From positions 248,001 through 312,000 of the forward strand of contig JADLZK010001353.1 in NCBI GenBank assembly GCA_015847255.1: 64,000 nucleotides of DNA, given 5' to 3'. This document shows, in pieces, positions 44,401 through 55,105 of this stretch. The DNA comes from Hyparrhenia diplandra (taxonomy: Eukaryota; Streptophyta; Magnoliopsida; Poales; Poaceae). Positions within the stretch are counted from its first letter, which is position 1. The number at the start of each line of letters is the position of its first letter. The notes beneath the pieces were generated by a model. It did not search any database, was not told the DNA's origin, and worked only from the letters and a program-made list of their open reading frames with translations. The translations under genes were made by a program, and so were the position numbers.

Positions 44401-46951
44401 GGCCGGCCTGATCTGAGCTGGCGGCCGCTAGGCCATAGTGGGCCCAGGGTGTCAGGTCTCTCCTGGTGTCTTCTAGAATGTTTTAGTTCACTTTTTGGAT
44501 CGAAATTCATCAGTAGTAAATCTTCTTATTGTTTGGGGGGTTTTCTCTAAGTTTTCCGGCATTTACCTGTTAAGTCCCTAAAAAGATATAAATCACCAAA
44601 ACTCGTGGAACTTTGTCAGTGTAATACCTATTCTATGCATTTATTCTTTTTATGACCTTATTATATGTTTAGTTGACACATAAAAATAGAGCTTAAGAGG
44701 TGTCAACACAAGGCAGCTGGGGCAGCGATCACAAAATGGGCGATATCTCTTTGATCTTGGATCCTATGGACACGAGATTTCTTAGAGGTGTGTGCAGGTA
44801 TATAATACACACGTGTATCAAAGTAATTGCAAAACGGAGGTGCGGATTTCTGGGAACACGCTTGAGAACCAGTAGCAACGCCGCTGTCCGCAAAAGACAG
44901 CAGTACGTTCGCGCCGAAAACTACACCGGAGATCAATCCTAATTGAATTAACATGACAAAACTCTGATATAGATCATCATATAAGATAGAGGGCTATCTA
45001 TGGTTCTCACATTGGGGTTAGGAATAGGTGGAGATGACGGCGATGGCAGCCGACATCAACAATTGGTGATGACAGGGTCTGTGATGAACAGGGCAGCACC
45101 AAGACGTACGTCGATCGACGGGGCTGCTGCGATTCTCCTCGGAGATGATCTGTGATGTGTGCAAGAAATCAAGAGGTGGATGAGAGGGGCATGGATTGAA
45201 GAATTAGAGAGGAAAAGGGGAAGGGACGGCCTCACCATGTGCTGTACAGAAGTGGCGGCGGTGACGACAATTGGCCCGGTGCTGCTGTGGATTCGGGGAG
45301 ATGGCAAGGCACACTAAGATGGCCTCCATGTACCGTTGGAGTGCTGGGCATCATCAAAACAGAGAGGAAGTGCTAGAGATCAGTTTCTTGACGAAGAACA
45401 GAGAAGGAGAAACTTCTTACCATGGCATGATTCACTAGATTCTAGCGATGGGAATAGACGTGCAGCGGCAACATGAATTCATCACAGCGAGGGCACTGCA
45501 TTTGGATGGGGAGGAGGGATAGGGATTAGAGGGAAGAGGAGGGGGCGTCCATGGGGGAGGAAGGGGAAGAGAGGAGCTGTTGCTGCTGTTCTGGTCGAGC
45601 AAAGAAGAATAGGAGGGCATGACATGGGGAGGAAAGGAGACGCACCTCAGATTTTACAGGAAGTAAAAGAGAGGTAACTGAAGAAATTATGGACTAAGAA
45701 ATTAAGGAGGAGAATTATGTTTGCCTATTCTTGCATGAGAAGGAGAGGAGGATGCGCAAGGGGAAAGTGAGAGGGAGAGGCTCGGCAGCCCTTGCATGCA
45801 TTTTATTTGAGAGTGACGGGTAAGGGATTAAGGAGACTAATTGCTTCTGTTTTGCATGTGTAGAGAGAAAGGAGGCGGCATGGATGAGTATGATGGCCAG
45901 AGAATTAAGGAAGGCACAATTTATTTGCTGCAATTATCTTTGCATGAAGAAAGGAAGGGAGAGGAAAGGAGCATCCATCTGGTTGTGCGTGAGGGATGGA
46001 GGGAGGAGACAATGTATGGCTCCTGTTTTATGCATGCATTGATGAAATTCAAGATGAGAGGAAACCATGGAGTAAAAGTGGTCTAGAAAATAAATAGAGA
46101 AGGAATTGGTTTACCTATTTTTGCATGAGGTGAAATGAGTGGCGTGAGGCAGCAGGAGGAGATGCATGTTTGTCCTTTACTCTTGCATTTGAGAGGCCAA
46201 TGGAGTAAAGAGGAAATTGGGGGAGATTTAGGACCATGTGATTAAGGGGAGAACTAATGTTGTTTGTGCATGTGAGGATGGGGAGGGCGACCAGGGAAAG
46301 GAGAGAGCTGTTTGAGCTGGTTCGGACTTGGCCAAAAGCAATAAATAAGGGATGTCTTTCTTTGGCCTGCTAGCAAAAAGTGGATGTACTGAGCTGATTG
46401 TGACATGGACTAAGATCGTGGATTTTGCATGGGATAGGAGATAGCAAAGCATGGACTATGTTTGGTCCATTAGTGAAAGGAAGGAGTGAGGGTTGCCATG
46501 ATTCACTAAATTTGAGATTCATTGGTATGAAAAGATAAGGGAGGAGAAAAGATTTGCCCAAAGAATTCATGAATACCAAAATTGTGCGAGAGCTCGAGAA
46601 AGAAAAGAAAGGAGAGAAGGTGTCATTCTAGATTCTTGAAGGATGACAAGCAAAAGACTTGATTGAGTTCTAGACATTGGTTCGGTATTTGAGGAGATGA
46701 AAGTGGGATCAAACCCTAAGCGTATCTTGAAAACATTTAAATTCATTTTTCAAACATAAACACTATGCAAAGGCATGAATGCAACAAACCATTAAATTGA
46801 GTTGCAAAAATTTTAGAAACTCGCATTTTCCACTATCTAGAATATCAGCAACTTAACTAAAGTTTGTAAATTTTAGGAAATAATAAAATCATTTGTTGTT
46901 ATTTAGTGTTTTCTACGTCACATCCTAAAATAAGAATTTTAGGGTGTGACA
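41473..46951 (-). mobile_element. Solo LTR D2 (inverted relative to D1), containing solo LTR E
   Basis: On plus it starts TGTCACGCCTAG and ends AGGGTGTGACA. GGCAT flanks both sides (41468-41472 and 46952-46956). The outer 100 bp of the right end is the reverse of the start of D1, including the ACGTAGAAAACACTAAATAAC block. Net length without E is about 4.2 kb. No coding sequence. Confidence 0.85.
43440..44708 (-). mobile_element. Solo LTR E (1269 bp) inside D2
   Basis: TGTTGGTAAAAG to GGTGTCAACA, flanked by CAAGG (43435-43439 and 44709-44713). It is closest in layout to the gypsy C LTR read in reverse (GGTAAAAGTT start, CAAACCGACTTCGACAACGG segment). The TATA complement TTATATAGTCC is near 44271. 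It is the deepest layer of the nest. Confidence 0.92.
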
Positions 46952-46956
46952 GGCAT

Positions 46957-49168
46957 GATTATCTTCTTCCAAAGCAAGGTGTGCAACATTCTAGCTTACA
47001 TGATTAGGACTATGAGATCAAGAGAGTGGTGATAGGAACAACTAAAGAAACAAAACAAGTTGAGCTAACAAAGCTAGATCAAGCAAGGTTGTTACTCTAA
47101 CATGTTTGATTCTTTATTTATGAACAAGCCATTATTAAGGTAAAGCTTAATTAATGACAACTTACCTCAGGATGTTACCTTTTTATTGGAGTGTGACGGT
47201 GTAACACCTTGTGGTAGTCCTTTTCTTCTGCTCGAAGCTTTCTTCTTTGGCCTCTTGTGTATCTTGTTCCTCACTTGTCTCCTTTATTGCATCGTCCTTT
47301 TTTTATTCTTTAAATTGCTCTTGGACCTTTTTGCTCCTCTCATGATTTTATTCCTACAGTATTAGTTGACAACACATACCCGAAGGAATATACAAGTAAT
47401 TTTAAACAAGGGTAGAATTGTCAAGGAGCTAAAGGTAGCTTCTATGCTAGAAAAAGTTTTGGTTGGATATTTTACTTAGAATTTGTTCACTATTACTTTT
47501 TCTCTAATGGGTTAATTTTATTTTATCTTAAGTTTGATTTTGATGTATGACATTTATTAACCATTCAAACTTAGAGAGACAAAGTAATAGTGAGTAGAGG
47601 GATTGCAAACCAGCATGTCAGAGTGACGGGAGCTTGAGAAGAGGAAGAGTAATGTCGGATGATCTTTGGAGGAGTAGACCTTCCTCCCCCATTCTCGAGC
47701 CTTCTGTCACTTGACACTTTAAGTGTGAATGTTGAATCATCCCTAATCGTGTGTTGCAATCACCATGTCCTTACATGTTGTTCATCATTTGTTCCTGCAA
47801 GATTAGTGACCAAGAATACCCGAAGGGAACTTGTCCTAGGAACATGTTGTTGTCATTTTCTTTAGCATGAGCCTTCATGTGCTCAGATTTTTTTTAAGGG
47901 AACATAAGACAAAAGTTGTATACAAATATGTGATTTATATACACTTACCTGTCTTTGATGTTCTTGTGGCCCATTGCTTTGTCCATCGACTTACGTTGAG
48001 TGATTACTTTTTGAGATCGTGTTGTATGGCACTCTTCTTTATTGAATAGACATAGCATAGACTCTTTTTTCGCAAAATATTAGTGGACACATACCTGAAG
48101 GAATACAACAAGATTGAAGTAGGGGTTGTGTCCAAAGTTTATATTATTTTATCTATGCTAGTGAAAAGATTGTTCTTTGATTATTCTTAGTATAGATTGT
48201 ATTCATCATGTTTTATACCAGATTTTGTTCATGGCTGCACTCTAGTATATGGATCAAGGCAAAGGTTACTTGTAGCAAAAGACAAGGTGAATGATATTTG
48301 ATACTTACAATTCTTACATCAATGATGAATGGGCCGTGTCTTTTGCCATGGATGGAGTTCATCATATGCCTTGTTTCATTTTTGATCTGAGTTCATCTCT
48401 TGACTTTCCCAAATTTGATTTAAGAGTTTTCTGCATGGGTTAGTCTAACAAAATAACCAATATCTACGCAAGCAATTCTTAGTTCAATAACCAAACTAGA
48501 CTCCATGTCTAATTCAATTAAGGAAGACATTTTAACTTAAGCACCATGCTTAATTTAAAAGCCTTTGGAAGTACCCATGGAGTATTTCCAAACCAAAGCA
48601 TACTATAGCAAACAAAGGTAACAAGCACTATAGAGTTTTATCCAAACTAGAGATGAAAGAGCATGATCATGGTGAGATTTTTTTATATATATTTTTTATT
48701 TTTATTTTTATTTAATGCAAACAACATGGATGTATGCAAAGAACTAAACATGCAATGGATCTACTATGAGAAAACATAAACTAAGTGGAGTGAATGCATG
48801 AATTGATTAAAGTAAACATGCAATGAATGCAAGAAATTGAAAGGATAACTACTCAAAAAGTTTAAAGTCCCCGAGCAAGACTATCTCACCTTTATTGATC
48901 ATACTTACCACAATATGCAGCTTCTATGTACGTCACCTTTGAGATGGCGGGGTTCCAATGTTGATGAATATTGAATGATCAGGCACCCTGGGTTCTTCAA
49001 TCTTTCTTTTTTTTTTCTTGTGGAATCTTGTCGGAAGGTCGCAACGACATCTTTTGTCTGTCTATTCCACAAATCAACGAGAACAAGGGTAATCCTACTA
49101 AAGCTAGTGATACACTAAATTAGCGAGACATCAAGATCATTATTAAAATCTTATCGCCAAATGCTTCC
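46957..49168 (-). other. A2 internal region, PBS side
   Basis: AT-rich and non-coding. Three degenerate copies of a segment containing GACACATACC(C/T)GAAGGAATA occur near 47370, 47800 and 48080, followed in two of them by a CTATGCTAG(A/T)AAAAG stretch. No gag-like frame was found. Confidence 0.5.
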
Positions 49169-49190
49169 CCAACAACGGTGCCAAAAAGCT
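49169..49190 (-). promoter_or_regulatory. Primer-binding site of A2
   Basis: The complement reads TTTTTGGCACCGTTGTTGGG directly after the LTR. It resembles the TGGCGCCGTTGCCGGGGA site of Athila/Tat elements with two or three changes. Confidence 0.65.
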
Positions 49191-50567
49191 TGTTGGTATT
49201 TATTAAGTGCTAAAAGAATGTGAAGGATTACGCAGCGCCTGTAACACCTACCATTGTAGCTTTTCCCTAGGATGAGTATTCTAGAGTATCGTATCCACGA
49301 GGGAAGCGTTGGCTAAAGAATCTAATAACTCTCAATCATGTATCTACTAACTTAGCAAACCACTAAACTAAAGTGAGGATGTAAATGATAATTGATAGGA
49401 GTTATGAACAATATAAATCACACCGAGAGAATTCCTAACGATAAATGTGTAATAGCACGTTGAGAGGACAGCGGGAGAGATCTAGGTTCCTATGTGCGTC
49501 TCTATTACTTAGGTTCTATGATAGCAATCATACCATGGCACTTTGGGACATCAAAACACTTGCCACGGAAAGGGATGAGAAGGGGGCTAGGAAGTTCTGA
49601 CAAGGTCCTACAATCACCAACCCGAACGTGGTGGAATACATCGGCCATCGTGCTGTCACCACACAGGGCTACCACAAACAATCCGTGGGGTTGGGTGCAA
49701 TCTCGAGGTAATCTCTAGTTTAGACACCATATCTACACTATTAATTACTACTCTAGTCACATACGATTAACTAAAGCACTCGATGCGAGCGGAGATCCCA
49801 TGCATAGGCATAACAACTATGCTAACCAATTATATGAAAGATATGAATGTAAATAGAGAAGATATATAAATCATAATGTCTTACAAAGAAAGGATACAAG
49901 ACATACCAAACTCGTAGATTCCTCGAAGCAGGAGCATAGCTCCGCTCTCCCTAACTCTCTAGTTGCTAATCTACTACATTGGAGAGTCTAGCCCTAATTC
50001 TCTAGTGGAGAGGTTGTCCTCACATTGGGACACCTCCAAGACCAACAGGTCAAGAGGTAATGAATGGAATGAATTAGAATGAATTAGGGTTTCACCTAGG
50101 GGTCAGGGGGTCTTGTTATATAGCCCTAGGCGATGCACCACAGCCCTTGGATCAAACCGACCTTGATAGATGGACAGGATTGCTCCTCAATGGCGGTTAC
50201 AACCGACCTAGGAAGCAGGCCCCGAGTGGGCCCCACAGGAGGGCTGCCGCCCTAGAAGGTGGCCGCGGCCGCCTGGGCCCCATGCTAGGTGGGTCCCACC
50301 TTCCAGGCCTGATCTTCTGGTGCCTTCTAGAGTCTTCTTACTTGGGTTTCAAGTCGGGTTACTTCACGGATAAGTCTTTATGGCGTAGAACTTGCAAACT
50401 CTTGGGCTTTTCTTTGCTTTTATCCATTTAGTCCCCACGAAAATATATAAATCACCAAAACTCGTGGAATTACGTCAGTAAAGCCCCTATACTATGTTGA
50501 TATTCATTTTAAGCCCTTATTTTAGTTTTAAAAGCATATATATTTTATGCTATAACAGGTGTCAACA
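49191..50567 (-). repeat. 5' LTR of A2
   Basis: 1377 bp, TGTTGGTATT to GGTGTCAACA, followed by GTAGC. About two dozen differences from the left LTR are visible, several of them one-base indels at CAG/CTG sites. Confidence 0.93.
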
Positions 50568-51135
50568 GTAGCTAACTGCTTCTAATATGATGAACTAGGG
50601 CTTAGGATCTAGACTTGGATGGGACTTGAAGTAGTATGAATCAAGAATGAATTAGGGTTTTGACCTGGGGTCAGGTGGTCTGCTTATATAGTCCTTGGCG
50701 ATGAACAGGAACCCTTGGATCAAACCGACCTTGAGCAACGGTGTAGATACAACCCCAATGTCGGTGGTAAACCGCCATAGAAAGGTGAGGCTGACAGGTG
50801 GGACCCACCTGGCGGTCGCCAGTAATAGGCCCGGCGATCGCCAGGACTCTATGTCCTGGTGAGTTCTCCTTCCTCCTAGTGTCTTTTAGAATGTTTTAGT
50901 CCACTTTTCGGATTGAGTTGACTCACGGTCAAGTCTTGTCATCGTATGGGATACAAACTCCTAGATTTCTCACTGCTCTTATCTGCTTTTATCTTTTTAG
51001 TCCCTACAAAGTCATGAAATACTAAAACTCGTGGAAATATATCAGTTGGACCCCTAGACTTATGTTGATGTTCATTTTAAGCCCTTATTTCATGTTTAGT
51101 TGGCTAGTAATATTATGCTATAAGGCATACCAATA

Positions 51136-51173
51136 GTGATGAGCAGAATGACAAGTTTCTAAGCATCGACAAA
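51136..51173 (-). other. Short continuation of gypsy A1 internal sequence
   Basis: After the GTGAT duplication, AGAATGACAAGTTTCTAAG and CGACAAA match the A2 (39835) and B2 (58778-58806) internal regions. It is then cut by the terminus of CACTA3. Confidence 0.75.
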
Positions 51174-51499
51174 CACTAGTAGGTATGTCGAGATGGGTGA
51201 CGCTTCCCTTTGGTCATCGAAGACGCAATAAACGTCACTGGAGGTCTATCGTGACGAGCTAGTGACGTTTTCCAAATCGTCAAAAAGGTCGCGTCACATT
51301 TGGTCATCTATGACGAAATGCATATTTTCGTCACAGATGTGTCTACATTCTGTGACGATATAGTCTTCGTCATGGATGTGGTTTACTTCTATGACGATGC
51401 GTTTTAGTCACTGAAGGACCATCATTTTTGTCATAATCTCCCGTCTAACGGTCGTCTTAACGTCGCCGTTAACGACGTTTTTGTGTTCTATGACGATCC

Positions 51500-51665
51500 G
51501 GTTTTCGTCAATACCAGACGTTTGCTGCCGTTCGGACGTCGTTGGTAGCTGACGTGGCAACTGACGTCATCGCTGACATGGCTGCTGACGTGGCAGGTGA
51601 CGCCATTGCTGAGGTGGCAGCTTGCGTGGATGCTGACGTGGCTGTGACATCATCATTGTGAAATC
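51500..51665. repeat. CTGACGTGGC array in CACTA3
   Basis: At least eight degenerate units around CTGACGTGGCA (also CTGACGTCATC, CTGACATGGC, TGAGGTGGC) at roughly 12-18-bp spacing. A frame through them encodes low-complexity Ala/Thr/Ser and is not a gene. Confidence 0.7.
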
Positions 51666-51714
51666 GTGACAGAATACACTTTATAAACATCACAGAATGG
51701 TCTTTTCAATCGTC

Positions 51715-51860
51715 ACAGTTTGATACGAGATGGTCACAGATAAACATCACTTTGGTCACAGAAACAATATCGCTTTGGTCACAGATTACTCGTCACTTTT
51801 GGTCACAGATTACCCATCACTTTTGGTCACAGATTTGTCATCACTTTTGGTCATAGAATT
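51715..51860. repeat. Short tandem repeats of TTTGGTCACAGAT type in CACTA3
   Basis: Five or six units of about 25-30 bp carry ATCACTTTTGGTCACAGAT. They probably belong to the subterminal binding-site array. Confidence 0.7.
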
Positions 51861-52059
51861 GCAGATAATAATATAATTGGAATTTGCAAATGATACTAGA
51901 ATGGGCACACAATTCCATAGATGATTAAATATAGTATTCTAGTTGGCACACAACTGAGTGGCCAACACTAAACTTTGTTCACAGTAACACCACTTGACAT
52001 CACAATATACTTAAAAGTTTCCACAAACATGAAAAAGAAAGTTGCACACACAAGCAACT

Positions 52060-52935
52060 CAAGTTTCTTGAGTACCGGCCGGCTCGACAAGCGACCCTCA
52101 AGTCGAGGAAAAGCACTTCCATGGAAGGACGGGGAGCTTCCCGATGAGGACATTGGTCTCCTCCATCTCCTTGGTGTTCTTCTCTCTGTAATCTTTTTGT
52201 ACTCCTCCGGCTCATACGTGTCTTCGCCCGATCTTCCTCGGCTTCTACAATTTTCTTCTTGAGCTCGTCGAGTTCACCTTGAGCAGTTTGTCGCCGCTTC
52301 CGTTTGAAAGTTGTTCATGGCTCGATTCATTTACTAAAGTTGACTTGGAGGATGTCGGTGTTTTGAACCCAACACTCTTCGAGGGGGGTGTGTGAGCTGT
52401 TGCGGGAGAGCACCTTGGCCACAATCTCCACCTTTGGATCTTTGGCATATCACCATCAAGAACAGGTTCAGCCCTCGAGTTTCCATGTCGGTCACGAAAA
52501 ACATGGACAACAAACAAGATTTCACAAGATGAGAATTGTTAATTATTGCAATTATTTTTTGGTAGGCATGTGTCACAAACTATTTAGCAATTTCAGAATG
52601 CAACACTAGTTACTGAATTTTCTATAAGCTGCATTTACTAAAATACTACTTATCTCGAAGAAATTCTATATCGCCTCATGTCGACCAATTTGATTCATAA
52701 ACACTTGTAGTCCAACAAAAAAGAGAGCACGCTCTGCGAGATAAGACCCACATCCAATGCCATTCAAATAAAATAGGAACTAGTATAGAATATAATTTAT
52801 GAACTTACAAGTGCATCTCTGGCTTCATCAGTCAGGCCATGTTTGGAGCTGGTATGGCAAGTCTTGAAGGCCTCCACCGCATCTAGTTCTACACTCTGAT
52901 CTAGGCTGGGTTCTTCTCTGTTTCTCTTCTTTTTC
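52060..52935 (-). pseudogene. TNPA-like relic of CACTA3
   Basis: On the minus strand a possible exon (52810-52935) lies between a CATGTGACAG acceptor and a CTT|GTAAGT donor and encodes SVELDAVEAFKTCHTSSKHG, resembling the Transposase_24 F-x-x-TH motif. A second exon region (52245-52517) carries NSSHTPPSKSVGFKT, then a shifted coiled-coil-like stretch, QTAQGELDELKKKIVEAEED. The pieces are in different frames, so it is decayed. The family assignment is tentative. Confidence 0.4.
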
Positions 52936-53019
52936 TGTCACATGGATAAAAATCACAGCAAAGTTGTTTCAGATGAAATTCAAAAGAATGTGGTAAGTGC
53001 AAATGTGCATGTAAGTGAG

Positions 53020-54775
53020 TGTTGACATCTCTAACACGATCCACATCTAGGACGGCGCTAGAAATGTATAAATGGTATCTATCTAATAAGTCAGCTTGGA
53101 TGTGGAGTTAATCTCACATTCCAATAAAAGTCAGATCGGAGAGTTAGTAAAGTTAGACGGAATTAGTTATGGTTTATGACTTTGCAACATTATCGATGGT
53201 GGAGTTAATCTCACCACGATAGGCACAAAAGCTGTACCACACATTCTAGCATTGCCTACGAAACTAGTCTGTCACCCTAGCTCACAATGCTAAAGAAATG
53301 CGTGAACGGATATTCTTATAATGACACTTGAAACTCTTGCTATGATAATATAATTCTGGTATCTGCAAGCGCACAGATAGAATTACCCAATTGTAGCACT
53401 TCACCAAGGAGTCTACCCAGGTATCGTATTTATATTCTACCGAAAAGAAAGGGATGGGCTATGGGTAGGTTGATGATTTAATGATGATTCACTTGCAAAG
53501 TGGTGTAATGTAGAGTAAACCATATGCATCATACTAAACTCAAATGAGGTAAGTTACATAATAAAGATAATAAGATAATAATAATAATGATAGCATCATC
53601 CAAGTCAAAGATCATCATATGCCACTAGCTAGTATCATAAAAGGCTAAATACCATAGTATAGGTGAGATGGATGGAATATTCCTAAGTTACTCCTACTTA
53701 TATGTCAATGCATACTACAATTAGTGCAATACACCTAGTCATCATCGTATGGAAGCATTATATCTACACATTGTGAATATTACTAAGGAAGATTAGGAAC
53801 AAAACCAACCAACCATAGTAACAAAGTTCAACTATCCCTACATTCGGGGGGTGGACTCCAAAGGACTCAATGGGAGTATCACATCCACGATCTACCACAC
53901 ATCGAGAATATAGGGTGATGTCGCGGGCAAGCGTTGTGTAAACACCACGTTTACACATTGTCGACCACCCACATAGTGTACATCTAAGGGGGCGCTATAC
54001 GACTCCATGCTTGAATATAAAGGCAAACATACTAAACTAAATATATAATCATAATAAGCATAGAAGCATATAACTAAGAATATAATCATTAAATAGAATA
54101 AAGTCATGGCAATTGTATTCTAACAAATACTTACAAATGAGATACAAAGAGAGAAGCCACGTGAAGCTTGGCTCCCCGCTACTTCTTGACTATCCGGAAT
54201 CCAAGACAATACTTGACTTCCTCTAGAGCTAACCTAGATAGCTATTGCTCTAATTATGGTGGAACTAGGGCTTAGGATCTTGACTTGGGGTCTTGATGAT
54301 GGACTGGGTATGGAGTAGAATGAATTAGGGTTTCACCCGGGGGTCAGGGGGTCTTGTTATATAGCCCGAGAGGATGCACGGCGGCCCTTGGATCAAACCG
54401 ACCTTGATGGATGGACTAGATTACTCCTCATAGGCGGTGGTGAACCGACATTGGCGAGAGGGAGGTCGGGGGGGCCCCACGGGGCGGCCGCCGCTGGCTC
54501 TGCCGGTGGGCCCCCACCTTCCTTCCGGTGCTCTCGGTCTCTTTCGGAATGTTCTAGTGTAGGTTCCACGTTGGGTTACGTCACGGATACGTCTTTATGT
54601 CGTAAGGCTTGCAAACTCTTGGACATTTTTCTGTTTAATCCACGAGAAAAATATATAAATCACCAAAACTAGTGGAATCATGTTAGTCAAGCCCTTATAC
54701 TATGTTAATATTCATTTTAAGCCCTTATTTTCGTTTTAAAAACCTCTATATTTTATGCTATAAGGTATACCAACA
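53020..54775 (-). repeat. 3' LTR B2 (1756 bp)
   Basis: TGTTGACATCTC to ATACCAACA on plus. It is uninterrupted, so it serves as the empty-site reference for B1. The minus-strand TATA is near 54356-54364. It shares its last 400 bp with the A-type LTRs but has about 330 extra bp at the other end. Confidence 0.92.
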
Positions 54776-55105
54776 AGCTCCCCCAAGCTTACCTCTTGCT
54801 AGTCCCTAGCAAGACCATGTTGTTGGATCAGGAGTTCTTTGCAACGTTTTCACACCTCAAAAGTACACATGCTTTCAAACAAAATTTTATCTCCGGATAA
54901 ACTATTTCAACCTTTAACTTACCCATATTACCTTTAATCATGGAGCTTGTAGCTTTTTTCTTGCGATCTTGGGCAATTGAAAGATAGAACAATCAAGTCA
55001 AGTACTAGGTCTCAAACTCTTTGTTCAACCATCATTAGGAGTTTTCTTGATTTTGAAATAAAACTCAAAGTTCCTTGGTATGACCCTTTCAAGTCTCTCA
55101 TATGT
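54776..55105 (-). other. B2 internal region next to the polypurine tract
   Basis: CTCCCCCAAGCTTACC and the following sequence are colinear with 38686-39018. Stops at the TATGT target of D3 and resumes at 57964. Confidence 0.8.

Larger units (their letters stand above)
37311..50567 (-). mobile_element. LARD-like non-autonomous gypsy element A2 with two LTRs
   Basis: LTRs 37311-38685 and 49191-50567 are nearly identical, and GTAGC flanks both sides (37306-37310 and 50568-50572). A polypurine tract complement lies next to the left LTR and a primer site next to the right one, so it reads right to left. After removing nested D2, the internal domain is about 5 kb without gag or pol, which fits a large retrotransposon derivative moved by proteins from a related Athila/Tat element. 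The LTR similarity suggests the youngest insertion here apart from those inside it. Confidence 0.93.
21050..51135 (-). mobile_element. Solo LTR B1, split by CACTA2 and element A2
   Basis: Pieces 21050-21102, 36152-37310 and 50573-51135 are together colinear with the intact LTR B2 (53020-54775), for a net length of about 1775 bp versus 1756. The ends are TGTTGACATT and ATACCAATA (expected CAACA, one change). GTGAT flanks both sides (21045-21049 and 51136-51140). The target is internal sequence of gypsy A1. No internal domain remains. Confidence 0.9.
51174..53019 (-). mobile_element. CACTA3: truncated CACTA element, probably inverted
   Basis: It starts CACTAGTAGG directly after AAA (51171-51173), interrupting A1 sequence. 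Next come dense TGTGACGA/TCGTCATA and TTTGGTCACAGAT motifs (51190-51860) typical of CACTA subterminal repeats. A TNPA-like relic reads on the minus strand, so this end is likely the element's 3' side. The other terminus is not seen, because gypsy B2 begins at 53020. Confidence 0.65.
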
